Below are positions 45,430-54,654 of a DNA stretch of 64,000 nucleotides, piece after piece (the first letter of the stretch is position 1; every line of letters begins with the position of its first letter). The notes under the pieces are model-generated. The model was given only the letters and a program-made list of their open reading frames with translations, was not told where the DNA came from and did not search any database. Both the position numbers and the translations under genes were made by a program. Origin of the DNA: Aquaspirillum sp. LM1 (GTDB lineage Bacteria > Pseudomonadota > Gammaproteobacteria > Burkholderiales > Aquaspirillaceae); contig NZ_CP019509.1 of NCBI RefSeq assembly GCF_002002905.1, positions 1,984,001 through 2,048,000 on the forward strand, in the 5' to 3' direction.

Positions 45430-45456
45430 CATCGGGCCGCGTTTTGCGGCCCGATG
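45430..45456 (+). terminator. Thiolase terminator
   Basis: CATCGGGCCGC pairs with GCGGCCCGATG around a TTTT-type loop, followed by a short T-run. AT-rich DNA upstream of the chemoreceptor follows (45485-45560). Confidence 0.8.
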
Positions 45457-45659
45457 GCATTTTCCCCTTCCCCCGGCCAAGTGCTGCGCCCAAAAAAAAC
45501 CCACAAAAAATTCATTTGTATTTTATTTAAGTACAAAAGCATGTTTCACCAAGGTGACGCCAGCGCCACCTTGCCGTAATATTTGAGCTGATTTGTGATT
45601 GACTGAGCCCTGCTGCGTGCCGGTCAACACCCCATCATGATTTTCAAGGACATCCCCCC

Positions 45660-47315
45660 ATGACCCATCCTCCGGCTGGCTGGCTCCAGCGCATGGCGCT
45701 GCAGACCAAACTCTTGCTGATGTTGATTACCATTAATCTGCTGACTGTGCTGGTGTATACCGGCTATGCAGCCTACGCCCGTCAGCAGGATGAAATTCGC
45801 CGGCTGGATAGCATTCTGGAAACTGCCAGCCATGCCGTGCCAGGGCTGCTGGCGGCGGGTATGCTCGACCGCGAGCGCACCCCTGATGCCATCAGCCGCC
45901 AGGAATACCGCGAGCAAAGCCAGCGTCTGCGCCACTACGCCGACCAGACCGGGCTGGCGTATCTGTATGTGCTGGACATGAAGGATGGCAAGGCGCGCTA
46001 CCTGATGGACAGCGCCACCCCGGCAGAAGTGGCCAAGGGCGACGCCGGGTTTTATCTGGAAGCCTATCCAGACGCCAGCCCTGCGGTGGCCAGGGCATGG
46101 GACAGCGGTCAGCTACAAGTGGATGAATACACTGATAGCTATGGCGCATTCCGCTCGGTATACCTGCCCCAGCGCACAGCCCAGGGACATCGCTATGTGA
46201 TTGGTGCCGACATGAGTGCCGACAGCGTGGCGCAGGTGATGCAGCAGGCGCTGCTGCGCCAGCTGGGCATTGGCGCGGTGATGCTGCTGCTGGGGGCGGC
46301 TTTGTCCTGGCTATTTGCCCGCCTGCTGGCGCACAGTCTGCGCCGGGTGTCGCGCCAGATTGGCCAGATTGCCGTCAGCAAGGATTTGTCCACCCCGATC
46401 CGGGTGGCCAGCCGTGATGAAATTGGCGAAATGGCCGGCCAGCTTAACAGCCTGTTTGATGTGCTGCGCCAGTCGCTGGGCAAGGTGCGCGACGTGGCCG
46501 AACACAATGCCGCGCTGGCGTCGCAGTTCAAGTCCAGCTCGGGAAAAATGCAGGAACAGGTGGCCAGCAGCGCGCTGCGCATGGACGAAATGGCCGGCGG
46601 TGCCGTGCAGATTGCTCACTCCGCCAGCCAGGCCGCTGAAATTGCCGGTCAGGTGCGCGATGAAGTGCAACAAACCAGTCAGCAGCTTGACCAGGCGCGT
46701 CAGGTGCTGGCCGAGATGATGCAGGGCGTGGAAACCAGCACGGCCAGCAGTGTCCGGCTGGCCGACGAGCTGCACGCACTGAACCAGGATGCCAGCCAGA
46801 TCAGCCAGGTGCTGGGGGTAATTGGCGAAATTTCCGACCAGACCAATCTGCTGGCGCTTAACGCCGCCATCGAGGCCGCCCGCGCCGGCGAGGCCGGGCG
46901 CGGTTTTGCCGTGGTGGCCGACGAAGTACGCGCCCTGGCGGTGCGCACCCAGACCACGGTCAAGCAGACCCACGCGATTGTGGCCAAAATCACCGATGGC
47001 ATCGACCGGGCGGTGGAACGCATGGCCGACAACCGCCAGCAAGCCGACCGGCTCAGTGCCAACTCACAGGGCGCGCTGGCGCGCATTGATGGCATGGTCG
47101 TGCAAATCCGCCAGGCTTCCGGCAGTGTCGATCTGGCCGCCAGCCAGGGCCACAGCATCAAGGGGGCCACTGAACAAATGTCCGGGCAGATGGATTCGGT
47201 GAATCAAACCCTGGCCCACTGTGCCAGCGACGCCGAAGAAATCCGCGATGCCGCCCGCACCCTGGGCGACCAGGCCAGCCTGCTGCAAAGCCAGCTGGCG
47301 GTGTTCCGGTTTTGA
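45660..47315 (+). CDS. Methyl-accepting chemotaxis protein
   Basis: A transmembrane chemoreceptor of 551 residues. The first membrane helix is at about 18-38, a periplasmic sensor domain at about 40-200 ([20 protein letters not shown] resembles a dCache/sCache-type domain), the second helix near 203-223, HAMP at 226-275, and the signalling domain with the conserved tip [20 protein letters not shown] near 395. No C-terminal CheR-binding pentapeptide is present (ends QLAVFRF). The ligand is unknown. No che genes are adjacent, so it feeds a chemotaxis system elsewhere. Confidence 0.93.
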   Translation: MTHPPAGWLQRMALQTKLLLMLITINLLTVLVYTGYAAYARQQDEIRRLDSILETASHAVPGLLAAGMLDRERTPDAISRQEYREQSQRLRHYADQTGLAYLYVLDMKDGKARYLMDSATPAEVAKGDAGFYLEAYPDASPAVARAWDSGQLQVDEYTDSYGAFRSVYLPQRTAQGHRYVIGADMSADSVAQVMQQALLRQLGIGAVMLLLGAALSWLFARLLAHSLRRVSRQIGQIAVSKDLSTPIRVASRDEIGEMAGQLNSLFDVLRQSLGKVRDVAEHNAALASQFKSSSGKMQEQVASSALRMDEMAGGAVQIAHSASQAAEIAGQVRDEVQQTSQQLDQARQVLAEMMQGVETSTASSVRLADELHALNQDASQISQVLGVIGEISDQTNLLALNAAIEAARAGEAGRGFAVVADEVRALAVRTQTTVKQTHAIVAKITDGIDRAVERMADNRQQADRLSANSQGALARIDGMVVQIRQASGSVDLAASQGHSIKGATEQMSGQMDSVNQTLAHCASDAEEIRDAARTLGDQASLLQSQLAVFRF

Positions 47316-47333
47316 AAGGTTTTAAAAAGGTGT

Positions 47334-47404
47334 GGATTGATTCAGAAACATCGTTTTAGCCAAAAAACCCAGTTTGGCGCGGGAATGACGATTTTTTCAG
47401 TATT
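47334..47404. repeat. Degenerate family A inverted-repeat element
   Basis: GATTGATTCAGAAACATCGT, TTTAGCCAAAAAACCC and GCGGGAATGACGATTTTTTC follow, in reverse orientation, the order of the elements at 20074 and 58676, with half of the palindrome lost. Confidence 0.5.
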
Positions 47405-47420
47405 TCCCGGCCCGAAGGTT

Positions 47421-48359
47421 TTATCGCGATGGGCGGGACAACCCCGCCACCTGGGCCGGCAGGGCGCTGCGCATGCGGGGATGATACTGTTGTAATTGAA
47501 TCACCAGCGTATGTGGTGGCAGCACGCGCAGCACTTCGCCAGCAAACACCTGCCCAGGCAAGGCAGCAAACTGCACGGCACAGGCCTGGCCAAGCTGGGC
47601 ATGCGCCAGTTGGCTGGCGCTCAGGCTCACGCGCAGTTGCAATGACGCGGCGTCAACCAGACTGAATAACGCCCGCTGCGCCTCGCTGGCCGCCGGGGGA
47701 ATGTCACCGCCCAGCTGACCCTGTCGCTGCTGCACCCAGCCCGCCCAGGGCGCGCGCACCAGGGTGGCATTCAACGCCTGAACGGCTTCCTGCATGGCGG
47801 TTTCAGCCTGGCCGATGGCGGTCTGTCCAGCCTGTTCGCTGGCCTGTGCCTGCTTGAGCTGCACCTCAGCCTGTGCCAGCGCGGCGCGGGCGGAGGCCGA
47901 ATGGCGCCGTTGGGCGCGGGCCTGTGTCAGTTTGCCACTGGCCTGTTCCAGCTCGGCACGCGCCTTATCCTGCCCGATGCGCGCGCGCACCAGCACTGCC
48001 TCGGCCTGCTGCTGCGCCTGCTCCAGCCGGGCAGAGTGCAGCCGGGCCAACACTTCGCCAGCCACCACCCGCGTGCCCACCGGCCCACCCAGCCACTGCA
48101 CGCGGCCTGCTGAGTTGGCCACCAGCGTCAGCGTGCGCAGCTCGCCCAACTGGCCGGATGCCTGCCACAGGATCGGATCGGCCAGCGGTGCCGGCCTGGC
48201 CAGCCAGACCCCAAGCCCCCCCACCAGCCACAGCACTGCCACCCACCCGCGCAGGCGCACAAGCACGCGCAGGCGGGCCAGCAATCGGGACACATACACT
48301 CGGACGGGCAGACTCACACGATACCTGTTGGGCAAAACATGCACAGCTTGCGGCTTCAT
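47421..48359 (-). CDS. HlyD-family membrane fusion (periplasmic adaptor) protein
   Basis: About 312 residues: an Arg-rich N-terminus, one membrane anchor (WVAVLWLVGGLGVWLARP), a lipoyl/barrel-sandwich half-motif (VANSAGRVQWLGGPVGTRVV), a coiled-coil hairpin (about 115-215, rich in Ala/Gln/Glu), then LVRAPWAGWVQQRQGQLGGD and a beta-barrel. Such adaptors bridge inner-membrane exporters and outer-membrane channels. No ABC or RND partner and no TolC is encoded next to it. The start is uncertain: ATG at 48359 is used, a GTG nearer the anchor is possible. Confidence 0.75.
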   Translation of the reverse strand: MKPQAVHVLPNRYRVSLPVRVYVSRLLARLRVLVRLRGWVAVLWLVGGLGVWLARPAPLADPILWQASGQLGELRTLTLVANSAGRVQWLGGPVGTRVVAGEVLARLHSARLEQAQQQAEAVLVRARIGQDKARAELEQASGKLTQARAQRRHSASARAALAQAEVQLKQAQASEQAGQTAIGQAETAMQEAVQALNATLVRAPWAGWVQQRQGQLGGDIPPAASEAQRALFSLVDAASLQLRVSLSASQLAHAQLGQACAVQFAALPGQVFAGEVLRVLPPHTLVIQLQQYHPRMRSALPAQVAGLSRPSR

Positions 48360-48499
48360 CCCCATCAGATGCGGACAGGCTTGTGTACCGGCTGTGGATA
48401 AAGTGGGCAAGATATTGTTGTTATTCGGGTTTTTGCTTTTGCCTATTTTTTAGGCAAAAGTGGGGGCAAGCGGCAAGATAATACGGAGTATTGACATTC

Positions 48500-48845
48500 T
48501 CTTCCCCCTCTCACTAACGCTTGCTGGCCTTGAAGCCGGGGGATTCCTACCGCGCTCAGGCGCAGCATGAGCCGGCCCTGCTGAGTCGCTGCGGTGGGTT
48601 CCTGCTGCTGACGGCAGGACCGCACCATTCACTTCACAGGCTAACCGGATGTGTCCCACCCTTAGAATATTCACCGTGCCAACCACATCGGCGTTTTCCT
48701 TCGAAACCACATTCCACGCACAGAAACAGCACCTGCGTCTGGCGGTTATTCGCCGATGCATGGCTGCAGGCCGGGCGCATCCGGCTCGTGTTTTGTGGCA
48801 GCACGACGATCAGGTGCCCTCCGCGCATGCCAGCTTTTGACATCC
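48500..48845 (-). pseudogene. TnpB C-terminal relic (frameshifted) with element end
   Basis: Two frames together encode the TnpB tail: QNTSRMRPACSHASANNRQTQ (zinc-finger region, one Cys lost) and ENADVVGTVNILRVG followed by ACEVNGAVLPSAAGTHRSD, parallel to the intact tnpB next door. An end-like sequence (CCTTGAAGCCGGGGGATTCC) lies at 48529-48548. The rest of 48360-48500 is AT-rich without a gene. Confidence 0.8.
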
Positions 48846-48846
48846 T

Positions 48847-48865
48847 CCCCGGCCTAAAGTCGGGG
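48847..48865 (-). repeat. Right end hairpin of the TnpB element
   Basis: CCCCGGCCTAAAGTCGGGG overlaps the tnpB stop. The transcript of this region, tnpB 3' end plus right end, is where IS200/IS605 TnpB guide RNAs (omegaRNA) are encoded; I did not model the guide. Confidence 0.5.
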
Positions 48866-50128
48866 GATTCCTACGGCGCTCATCCCGGCATCGAGCCGGC
48901 ATAAGTCGCTTCGGCGGGTTCCTGCTGCTGGCGGCATGACTGCACCGCTCACTTCACAGGCGATCCGGGCATCGTCCTGCCCTTCGCTACTCAGTAGCGC
49001 TTCGCCGTGGCGAAGCACGTTGATCGCGCCGACCAGATCGGCGTTTTCCTCGAAGCCACATCCAACGCACGCAAACCGTTCCTGTGTGCGCCGGTTATCC
49101 GCCGACACATGGCCGCAGCACGGACACGTCCGGCTGGTGTTCTGCGCCGGCATGGCGATGAGATGCCCGCCGTTCCACGCCAGCTTGTAGTCCAGTTGCC
49201 GCCTGAACTCGGCCCATCCCTGATCCAGAATGGCCTTGTTCAGCCCGGATTTTGCCCGAACGTTTCTGCCCGGTGTTTCGGGTGTGCCTGCCGCCGACCT
49301 GGACATATTCCGCACCTGCAAGTCCTCGATACACACCATCGCGTGGTTTTGGCTGATCGTGGTGGAGCACTTGTGCAGGTAGTCGCGGCGGGCATTGCCG
49401 ATGCAGGAATGAATCTTCTGAACGCGGGCTTTCGCCTTCTTCCAGTTGCTGCTGAACTTCACTTTGCGGCTCATCGCCTGCTGCGCTTTGCGCAGCGCCG
49501 TTTCATGCCGCTTGAAGCTGTTGAGCGGCGCGTAGAACGCGCCATCCGAGAGCGTGACAAACCGTGCAATGCCCATGTCGATGCCGACTGCGCCACCCTG
49601 CGGGATGGGCTGCTCAATCTCGCGTTCGGTCTGGATGCTCACGAACCATTTGCCGCAAGACTGGCTCACCGTGATGTTCTTCACCGCGCCCAGCGCTTGA
49701 CGGCTGTTGCGGTAGCGCAGCCAGCCGAGCTTGGGCAGGAACAGGCGGCTGTTGGCCTGATCGAGCTTGATCTGTTTTGGGTCGGGATAGCGGAAGCTAT
49801 CCGACTGGCCCTTCTTCTTGAAGCGCGGGAAGTCTGCCCGCCTGGCGAAAAAGTTGCTGTAGGCCCGTTCCAGGTCCTTGAGCGTCTGCTGCAGCGGATG
49901 AACGGGCGCATCCGCCAGCCATGCTGTCTCCGCGCTGTGGCGCCACTCGGTGAGCAGCTTGCACAGCCCTGCGTAGCCGAGCTTCTTCTTGCCTTGCTCG
50001 TAGCGCGCCTTCTGCAACGCCAGCGCCTTGTTGAACACGAAGCGGCACGAGCCAGCAAAGCGGCGCATTTGCCGCTCTTGCTGGCCGTCTGGCCGCAATT
50101 CGTATTTGTAGGCTTGAAGGCGTTGCAT
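48854..50128 (-). CDS. tnpB: RNA-guided endonuclease TnpB (IS200/IS605 OrfB)
   Basis: A 424-residue TnpB without an accompanying TnpA. The N-terminal YKYELRPDGQQERQMRRFAG and RFVFNKAL are typical. The RuvC site residues lie in GIDMGIARF (Asp), MVCIEDLQV (Glu) and ENADLVGAINV (Asp). The zinc finger is intact: CPCCGH (CxxC) and CVGCGF. The family is the ancestor of Cas12; TnpB cuts DNA guided by an RNA from the element's right end. The catalytic residues are all present, so it may be active. It lies amid relics of related copies. Confidence 0.94.
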   Translation of the reverse strand: MQRLQAYKYELRPDGQQERQMRRFAGSCRFVFNKALALQKARYEQGKKKLGYAGLCKLLTEWRHSAETAWLADAPVHPLQQTLKDLERAYSNFFARRADFPRFKKKGQSDSFRYPDPKQIKLDQANSRLFLPKLGWLRYRNSRQALGAVKNITVSQSCGKWFVSIQTEREIEQPIPQGGAVGIDMGIARFVTLSDGAFYAPLNSFKRHETALRKAQQAMSRKVKFSSNWKKAKARVQKIHSCIGNARRDYLHKCSTTISQNHAMVCIEDLQVRNMSRSAAGTPETPGRNVRAKSGLNKAILDQGWAEFRRQLDYKLAWNGGHLIAMPAQNTSRTCPCCGHVSADNRRTQERFACVGCGFEENADLVGAINVLRHGEALLSSEGQDDARIACEVSGAVMPPAAGTRRSDLCRLDAGMSAVGIPRL

Positions 50129-50167
50129 ACTGGTATTTTATACAGTCCACCCCCATCGACGGCAAGG

Positions 50168-50226
50168 ACGGCTACGCCGTCCGCGCCATCCTTCCCCGCC
50201 CTGAACGGCGGGGCTTGCCGCGCACC
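50168..50226. repeat. Left end of the TnpB element
   Basis: CCATCCTTCCCCGCCCTGAA then CGGCGGGGCTTGCCGCGCAC form a hairpin upstream of tnpB. The same sequence, reversed, is at 1113-1156, and a variant is at 19965-20010. Confidence 0.6.
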
Positions 50227-50330
50227 GGGTCATTCAGTTGGCGGCAGAACCCGAACCCGCCTGGATTGAGAATGGCTTTGTTCAGCCCAGACTTGGCCTG
50301 AACGTTTTTCCCCTCCCGGCTGTGGTGATA
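50225..50330 (-). pseudogene. TnpB internal relic
   Basis: The minus strand encodes GKNVQAKSGLNKAILNPGGF then GFCRQLN, matching GRNVRAKSGLNKAILDQGWA of the intact TnpB. The N-terminus, RuvC sites and zinc finger are missing. A further end-like hairpin (CTGCCCTCGTTGAAGGGCAA) follows at 50346-50365. Confidence 0.75.
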
Positions 50331-50453
50331 GCCGCAGCCCTTCTCTGCCCTCGTTGAAGGGCAAGATTTGCCGCGCAACGGATCAATGCCCGACCCACGC
50401 CAATCAGGCGGGTGTCGGGCATGCGGGTTTACCTGTGTTGGTATTGATACCGC

Positions 50454-51065
50454 TCATGCCACCGGCGGGCGGGTGTCCACAAACGACGGGCGGGCTTCCA
50501 GCTTGGCCATCAGCGTGGCCAGGTTGGGATATTGTTCGCGCCATTTGATGTGCGGAAAGCGCAAATCCAGATAGTTCAGGCTGCAGCCCACAGCAATGTC
50601 AGCCAGGCTGTAAGACTCACCGTTGCACCAGGTTTTTTCACCCAGGTCGGTGGCCATGGCTTCCACGCCACGGCGCATCTTGCCCAGCTGGCGTTCAATC
50701 CAGCCGGGGTTCTGCTGGGTGGAGTCGCGCTTTTTTTCCAGAAAAATGGCCACGGCGGCGTCCAGCACACCATCGGCCAGCGCTTCCCAGCGCTTGGTCA
50801 TCGCCATCGGGCGGCTTTCGGCTGGCAGCAGGCGGGACACCGGCGAGAGCTTGTCCAGGTATTCGACAATCACCCGGGAGTCGTACAGCGCGGTGCCATC
50901 GTCCAGCACCAGCACCGGGACTTTACCCAGCGGGTTGTAGTCCGGCACCTTGGTGTCTTCATCCCAGGGGATGTCCACCTCAAGCTGGCAGTCGATTTTC
51001 TTTTCCAGCAATACGATCCGGGCCTTGCGGCCATAGGGGCTGGTCAACGAACTGAGGATTTTCAT
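50454..51065 (-). CDS. Glutathione S-transferase family protein
   Basis: A 203-residue GST: the thioredoxin-like N-terminal domain has LTSPYGRKARIVLLEKKIDC with the Ser/Tyr catalytic position and NPLGKVPVLVLDDGTALYDS (cis-Pro and glutathione-binding), and the C-terminal helical domain contains SLADIAVGCSLNYLDLR. Start ATG at 51065 (MKILSSLTSPYG). Similar to bacterial YibF-like GSTs; substrate unknown. Confidence 0.92.
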   Translation of the reverse strand: MKILSSLTSPYGRKARIVLLEKKIDCQLEVDIPWDEDTKVPDYNPLGKVPVLVLDDGTALYDSRVIVEYLDKLSPVSRLLPAESRPMAMTKRWEALADGVLDAAVAIFLEKKRDSTQQNPGWIERQLGKMRRGVEAMATDLGEKTWCNGESYSLADIAVGCSLNYLDLRFPHIKWREQYPNLATLMAKLEARPSFVDTRPPVA

Positions 51066-51308
51066 GGGCGGTGCAACAGTCTTCAATAAGAGGAATGAAT
51101 CGGGTCATCATAACACTGCGCCAGCCTCCGGCGCAGTTGCGCACCGGCCAGCCTGCACACCCCGGCGGTGCATTATCTTGCCATATTCGCTTGCCGCTGT
51201 GGCGATCCTGGATGGCTTTCTGTTGTCAGCGCCCGTCAGACCGCCGCAGATAAGGCCGGGGGCGGACGGTTTGGGCCTGAGTGGGGGCTGAGGTGTGGCC
51301 GGCCCCCG

Positions 51309-52010
51309 TCAGGGCTGGGCCTGCACTGTGCCGTTGACCTGCACGCTGATTTCGCTGGCACCGGGGGCAAAGCCTGGGGCCGGGCTGGCTTCGGCGGCCA
51401 TGGCCAGTTTGTTGCTGCGCGGCGCGCGGAACAGTTGCATGCCGGGAGCGCCATTGTGTTCCACCCGCATCTCCACCAGCTTGTAGTCGCGGCTGCCCAG
51501 CGCCCGGCTGATCAGCTGGGCCTTGTCGCGAAAGGCGTTGATGGCTTGCGGAATCAGTTCGGCTTCGGTCTTGCGTCGGGCTTCGTCCGAGACTGAAAAC
51601 CCAATCTGGCTGATTTGCAGGCTGCCCTGCAACTGGCCAATCAGCTGCGAGGCGCGTTCGATATCGCGGCTTTCCAGGCGAATTTCTGCCCGACCACGCC
51701 AGCCGGTGATACGGTTATTGTTGTCGTACAGCGGCCAGGTGCTGAGCTGACCGCTGCTGGTTTTGACCTGGCTGGCTGCTTTGGCAACATTCAGCGCGGT
51801 GGCGATGCGTTCGTTCAGCAGCGCCGCCAGCCGGGCCGGGCTGCTGTGGCTTTCTTCGCTGAACAACACGGCGTTGAGGGTGTCGTTATTGACTTCGCGG
51901 CGGGCGTCGGCAGACAGCTGCACCTGGTTGTAGTTCAGCGGTTCGGCCAGTGCGCTGGCGCTGAGGGTCAGCAGCAAGGCGGCGAATGCCGGGTAGAGTC
52001 GAATGGCCAT
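51309..52010 (-). CDS. SIMPL-domain (DUF541) periplasmic protein
   Basis: The 233 residues begin with a signal peptide (MAIRLYPAFAALLLTLSASA, then LAEP) followed by a SIMPL/DUF541 domain: YNQVQLSADARREVNNDTLN, INAFRDKAQLISRALG and ISVQVNGTVQAQ at the end. Members form oligomeric periplasmic proteins linked to oxidative-stress and outer-membrane functions; the precise role is unclear. The ATG at 52010 fits the signal sequence. Confidence 0.88.
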   Translation of the reverse strand: MAIRLYPAFAALLLTLSASALAEPLNYNQVQLSADARREVNNDTLNAVLFSEESHSSPARLAALLNERIATALNVAKAASQVKTSSGQLSTWPLYDNNNRITGWRGRAEIRLESRDIERASQLIGQLQGSLQISQIGFSVSDEARRKTEAELIPQAINAFRDKAQLISRALGSRDYKLVEMRVEHNGAPGMQLFRAPRSNKLAMAAEASPAPGFAPGASEISVQVNGTVQAQP

Positions 52011-52282
52011 GTGCGCAGTCCTTGGGTGAAAAGTGGCAGGGCAAAGCTGTGCTGCTAGACGGGTGTGGGCATGGCAAGTTCCCGGCTGGACTGGCAACGT
52101 CGGCAAGCAATGAGTCCGTGTATGTCAGTGTAATGGAATGTTGTCGGATTTTGCGCCATGCTGGACTTTGGCCGGCAAGCTTCACAAGCGGGGGAGGGGT
52201 AGCGTTCTCTGGCTGGGTTGTTCGCGCCATGCTGACCTACAGCTTGAGCCGGCGCTTGTTCACTTTATCCAGGATGACATGC

Positions 52283-53296
52283 ATGAGCATTGCACTGATT
52301 TATACCGTTCTCCCCGGTGATAGCTATTTTTCCATTACCCAGGGCATTGATCTGAGCGCCGGCGTCAGTGTTCAGACGATTGAAGCCGCCAATCCTTCGA
52401 TTGCCGCCAGCCGCCTGATGCCAGGGCAGGTGCTGAATATTCCGTCAGCGCACAATGCCAGCGAGATTGTCCTGCATTACACCGTGCAGCCAGGCGACAG
52501 CTATGCATTGATTGCCCAGCAATTGGCCTTGTGCGCCAACCTGACGGTGGCCGAGCTGGAAGCCGCCAATCCTGGCTCGGCCCCCACTGCGCTGCAGCCC
52601 GGGCAAACGCTGCAGGTTCCCCGCCCGCAGGATACCCCAACCGACCCGGTGTCACCGGATGCAAGCGTGCTGGGCTACTGGTGCTGGAGCTGGGACGCCG
52701 GCAGTGCGCCAGCCGGGGCCAATCTGGGCATTGCCTTCAGCGGCTGGGTCAGCCCGGACGAGGCCTTGAGCAACAGCCTGGCGGTGGTGAATCAGTTGCA
52801 GGGCAAGAAATTCATTTGTCTGGGTGGCGGCAATAGCAGCGGTGCCTGGAGCAATGACGCGGTGAACGCGGTAACCCAGGCGATTGAAGCCAATCGTTTT
52901 GCCGGCTATCACGGCATTGCTTACGATATTGAAGAAGGCAGCGCCGGCCTGGAAGCGCAGTTTGCTGCCTCGTTTGCCGCCGCCAAGGCCAAGGGCATGA
53001 CCGTGCTGGTGACGGTCAGCCATTCCTGCCCGTACGGAATTACCGACGCGGTCAGCCTGATGAACAGCTTTTTTGCCAATCGCGATATCGACCTGCTGTC
53101 GCCGCAGCTGTATACCACCGGCCAGGAAACCAGCAACGACTACACCGCGCTGAATGTGCCATGGAGCGCTTACGCCCAGGCCCAGGCGGCCATTGTGCCC
53201 AGCATTGTCCGCGCCAATCTGTATCCGTCGGCGCAAAGCTATTTTGCTGACCAGGGGGTAACGCTGGGCGGTTTTGTCCAGTGGGCGCAAAACTGA
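52283..53296 (+). CDS. Two-LysM protein with GH18-like domain
   Basis: A 337-residue protein. Two LysM repeats (about 6-57 and 65-112) each start YTVxPGDSY and end PGQxLxxP, suggesting chitin or peptidoglycan binding. The C-terminal domain (about 125-335) resembles a GH18 barrel: VLGYWCWSWD, IAFSGWV, a GIAYDIEEG segment near 211-219 that keeps only the last Asp and Glu of the DxxDxDxE chitinase motif, and LLSPQLYTTG. No signal peptide is present. AGGATGAC precedes the ATG at 52283. It might be a chitinase-like lectin or an altered hydrolase. Confidence 0.78.
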   Translation: MSIALIYTVLPGDSYFSITQGIDLSAGVSVQTIEAANPSIAASRLMPGQVLNIPSAHNASEIVLHYTVQPGDSYALIAQQLALCANLTVAELEAANPGSAPTALQPGQTLQVPRPQDTPTDPVSPDASVLGYWCWSWDAGSAPAGANLGIAFSGWVSPDEALSNSLAVVNQLQGKKFICLGGGNSSGAWSNDAVNAVTQAIEANRFAGYHGIAYDIEEGSAGLEAQFAASFAAAKAKGMTVLVTVSHSCPYGITDAVSLMNSFFANRDIDLLSPQLYTTGQETSNDYTALNVPWSAYAQAQAAIVPSIVRANLYPSAQSYFADQGVTLGGFVQWAQN

Positions 53297-53335
53297 GCGA
53301 CATCGCGCCGGGGCACGCGCCCCGGCCAATACCGC

Positions 53336-53845
53336 TTACGCGGGCGCGCGCAACCGGGCGCAGTCGGCGCGAAAATGCACCAGCGCCACCGGCTGGCCAT
53401 CGCGCTGGCGCGCTTCAACGGCAAACGGCTGGAAACCCAGCGCCGGGTAGCACAACAGCCCGGCCACATTGCCATTAAAGCAGGACACTCTTAGTTCCCT
53501 CACCTGCCAGCGGGCGTGCGCCTGCTCGGCCATTGCCGCCATCAGCGCCCGCGCCGCACCCCGGCCTCTGGCCTGCGGTGCGACAATCACATTGCCAATG
53601 CAGGCATACTCGCCCGGCTGCTGGCGGTAGCAGTTGGCAAACCCCACTGGCGCGCCATCGGCCAGCAGCAGCGTGCCCAGCTCACGTTCAGCCAGGGTGG
53701 CGGCCAGTTGCGCCACTGTCAGCGGAAACTGCGCCCTGGGGTGCAGATAAAACAGCGTGTCGGCATTGTCTACCCAGGCGCATACCGTGGCCAGATCCTC
53801 TGGCTGCACGGGCCGGTAGCCGAATGGCTCAAACGGGCTCTTCAT
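53336..53845 (-). CDS. GNAT-family N-acetyltransferase
   Basis: A 169-residue acetyltransferase with the acetyl-CoA motif QARGRGAARALMAAMAEQAH (Q/RxxGxG/A) and preceding CIGNVIVAP strand; the C-terminal CYPALGFQPFAVEARQRDG is also typical. It overlaps the 5' gene (DinB-like) by 17 bases, so both are in one operon. Substrate unknown; the close relatives include ribosomal-protein-type and small-molecule acetylases. Confidence 0.88.
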   Translation of the reverse strand: MKSPFEPFGYRPVQPEDLATVCAWVDNADTLFYLHPRAQFPLTVAQLAATLAERELGTLLLADGAPVGFANCYRQQPGEYACIGNVIVAPQARGRGAARALMAAMAEQAHARWQVRELRVSCFNGNVAGLLCYPALGFQPFAVEARQRDGQPVALVHFRADCARLRAPA

Positions 53846-54380
53846 CGCATTGCGGAATCAGCCCAAGCAGGTCGGTTTCGCCAATGTCCACCCCGCACTG
53901 CGACAGCAAGGTGCTGACCTGGCCGCGATGGTGGGTCTGGTGATTGAAAAAATGCATGATCAGGCTACCGGTAGGACGCACCGCCGGCACGCCTTTCAGG
54001 CTGTGGTAGGGCAGTGGGCAGATCAGGTCGTCGGCCTTCAATTCGGTACACCAGTCGACAATGGTTTGGTCGAGCTGGTGGCGATCGGCCGTCAGCGCGG
54101 GCAGGGTGTCGTGAATCAGCACATCCACCCGCTGCGGCGCGCTGGTGTGGCGAAACAGCTCCAGGCTGGCATGGCGGGCCGGGTGGCGGGCAAAGCGCGA
54201 CAGCCACACCCGATCCCCCACCATGATGTGATTCAGCGTTCCCAGCACCGAGCGAAAAAATGCGCCGCGATCCTGAGTCAGCATGTCATGAGGCAGTTCT
54301 GCCGTGGCGGCGTACAAACGGGTGTTGATCCATTGGTTGTAGTCCGCCATCAAGCGGATATGGGCAAGCAGGGCAGGCAT
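53829..54380 (-). CDS. DinB-family metal-dependent protein
   Basis: The 183 residues form a DinB/YfiT four-helix fold with the three metal-ligand His in LNHIMVGD (His51), and HFFNHQTHHRGQ (two His near 145-150). GGAGGGA precedes the ATG at 54380. DinB-like proteins often act as thiol transferases (bacillithiol or mycothiol type), but this role is not established in betaproteobacteria. It overlaps the GNAT gene downstream. Confidence 0.88.
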   Translation of the reverse strand: MPALLAHIRLMADYNQWINTRLYAATAELPHDMLTQDRGAFFRSVLGTLNHIMVGDRVWLSRFARHPARHASLELFRHTSAPQRVDVLIHDTLPALTADRHQLDQTIVDWCTELKADDLICPLPYHSLKGVPAVRPTGSLIMHFFNHQTHHRGQVSTLLSQCGVDIGETDLLGLIPQCDEEPV

Positions 54381-54587
54381 GATTCCCTCCGACTTTTTGT
54401 TGTATGGTGCAGTGCAACATAAGCGTAGCACAGAAGTGCGCCGGGTTGATACGTTCAGGCCCGCCGGCAGGGGTGGTCGCCAGCCAGGCGCAAGTGGGGT
54501 GCGCAGCAGGATATTTGTCCGACATTATGCCATGACTGGCTGCCAGAGCAGGTGGATTGGGGAGATTCCACCTGACCCGCGCAGGGG

Positions 54588-54616
54588 CTGACAAACATTT
54601 TATAAAATCATATAAT
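54588..54616 (+). promoter_or_regulatory. Promoter with ATTTTATAAAAT operator, sulfide-detox operon
   Basis: A -35-like CTGACA (54588-54593), 17-base spacer, and TATAAT (54611-54616) precede the MBL gene. The spacer contains the perfect 12-bp palindrome ATTTTATAAAAT (54597-54608). AT-rich operators of this kind are bound by BigR-type repressors in related operons. No bigR gene is present next to it. Confidence 0.6.
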
Positions 54617-54654
54617 AAATTCACTCGACTATCACTGTTGTCACGGAGCCTGGC

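Noticed and set aside
15032-48410. RTX protein and HlyD adaptor as one type I secretion locus
   Set aside because: They lie more than 30 kb apart, with no ABC transporter or TolC gene and different surroundings.
51986-52282. N-terminal extension of the LysM protein
   Set aside because: It overlaps the SIMPL gene start on the other strand and lacks similarity; the ATG at 52283 has a good ribosome-binding site.
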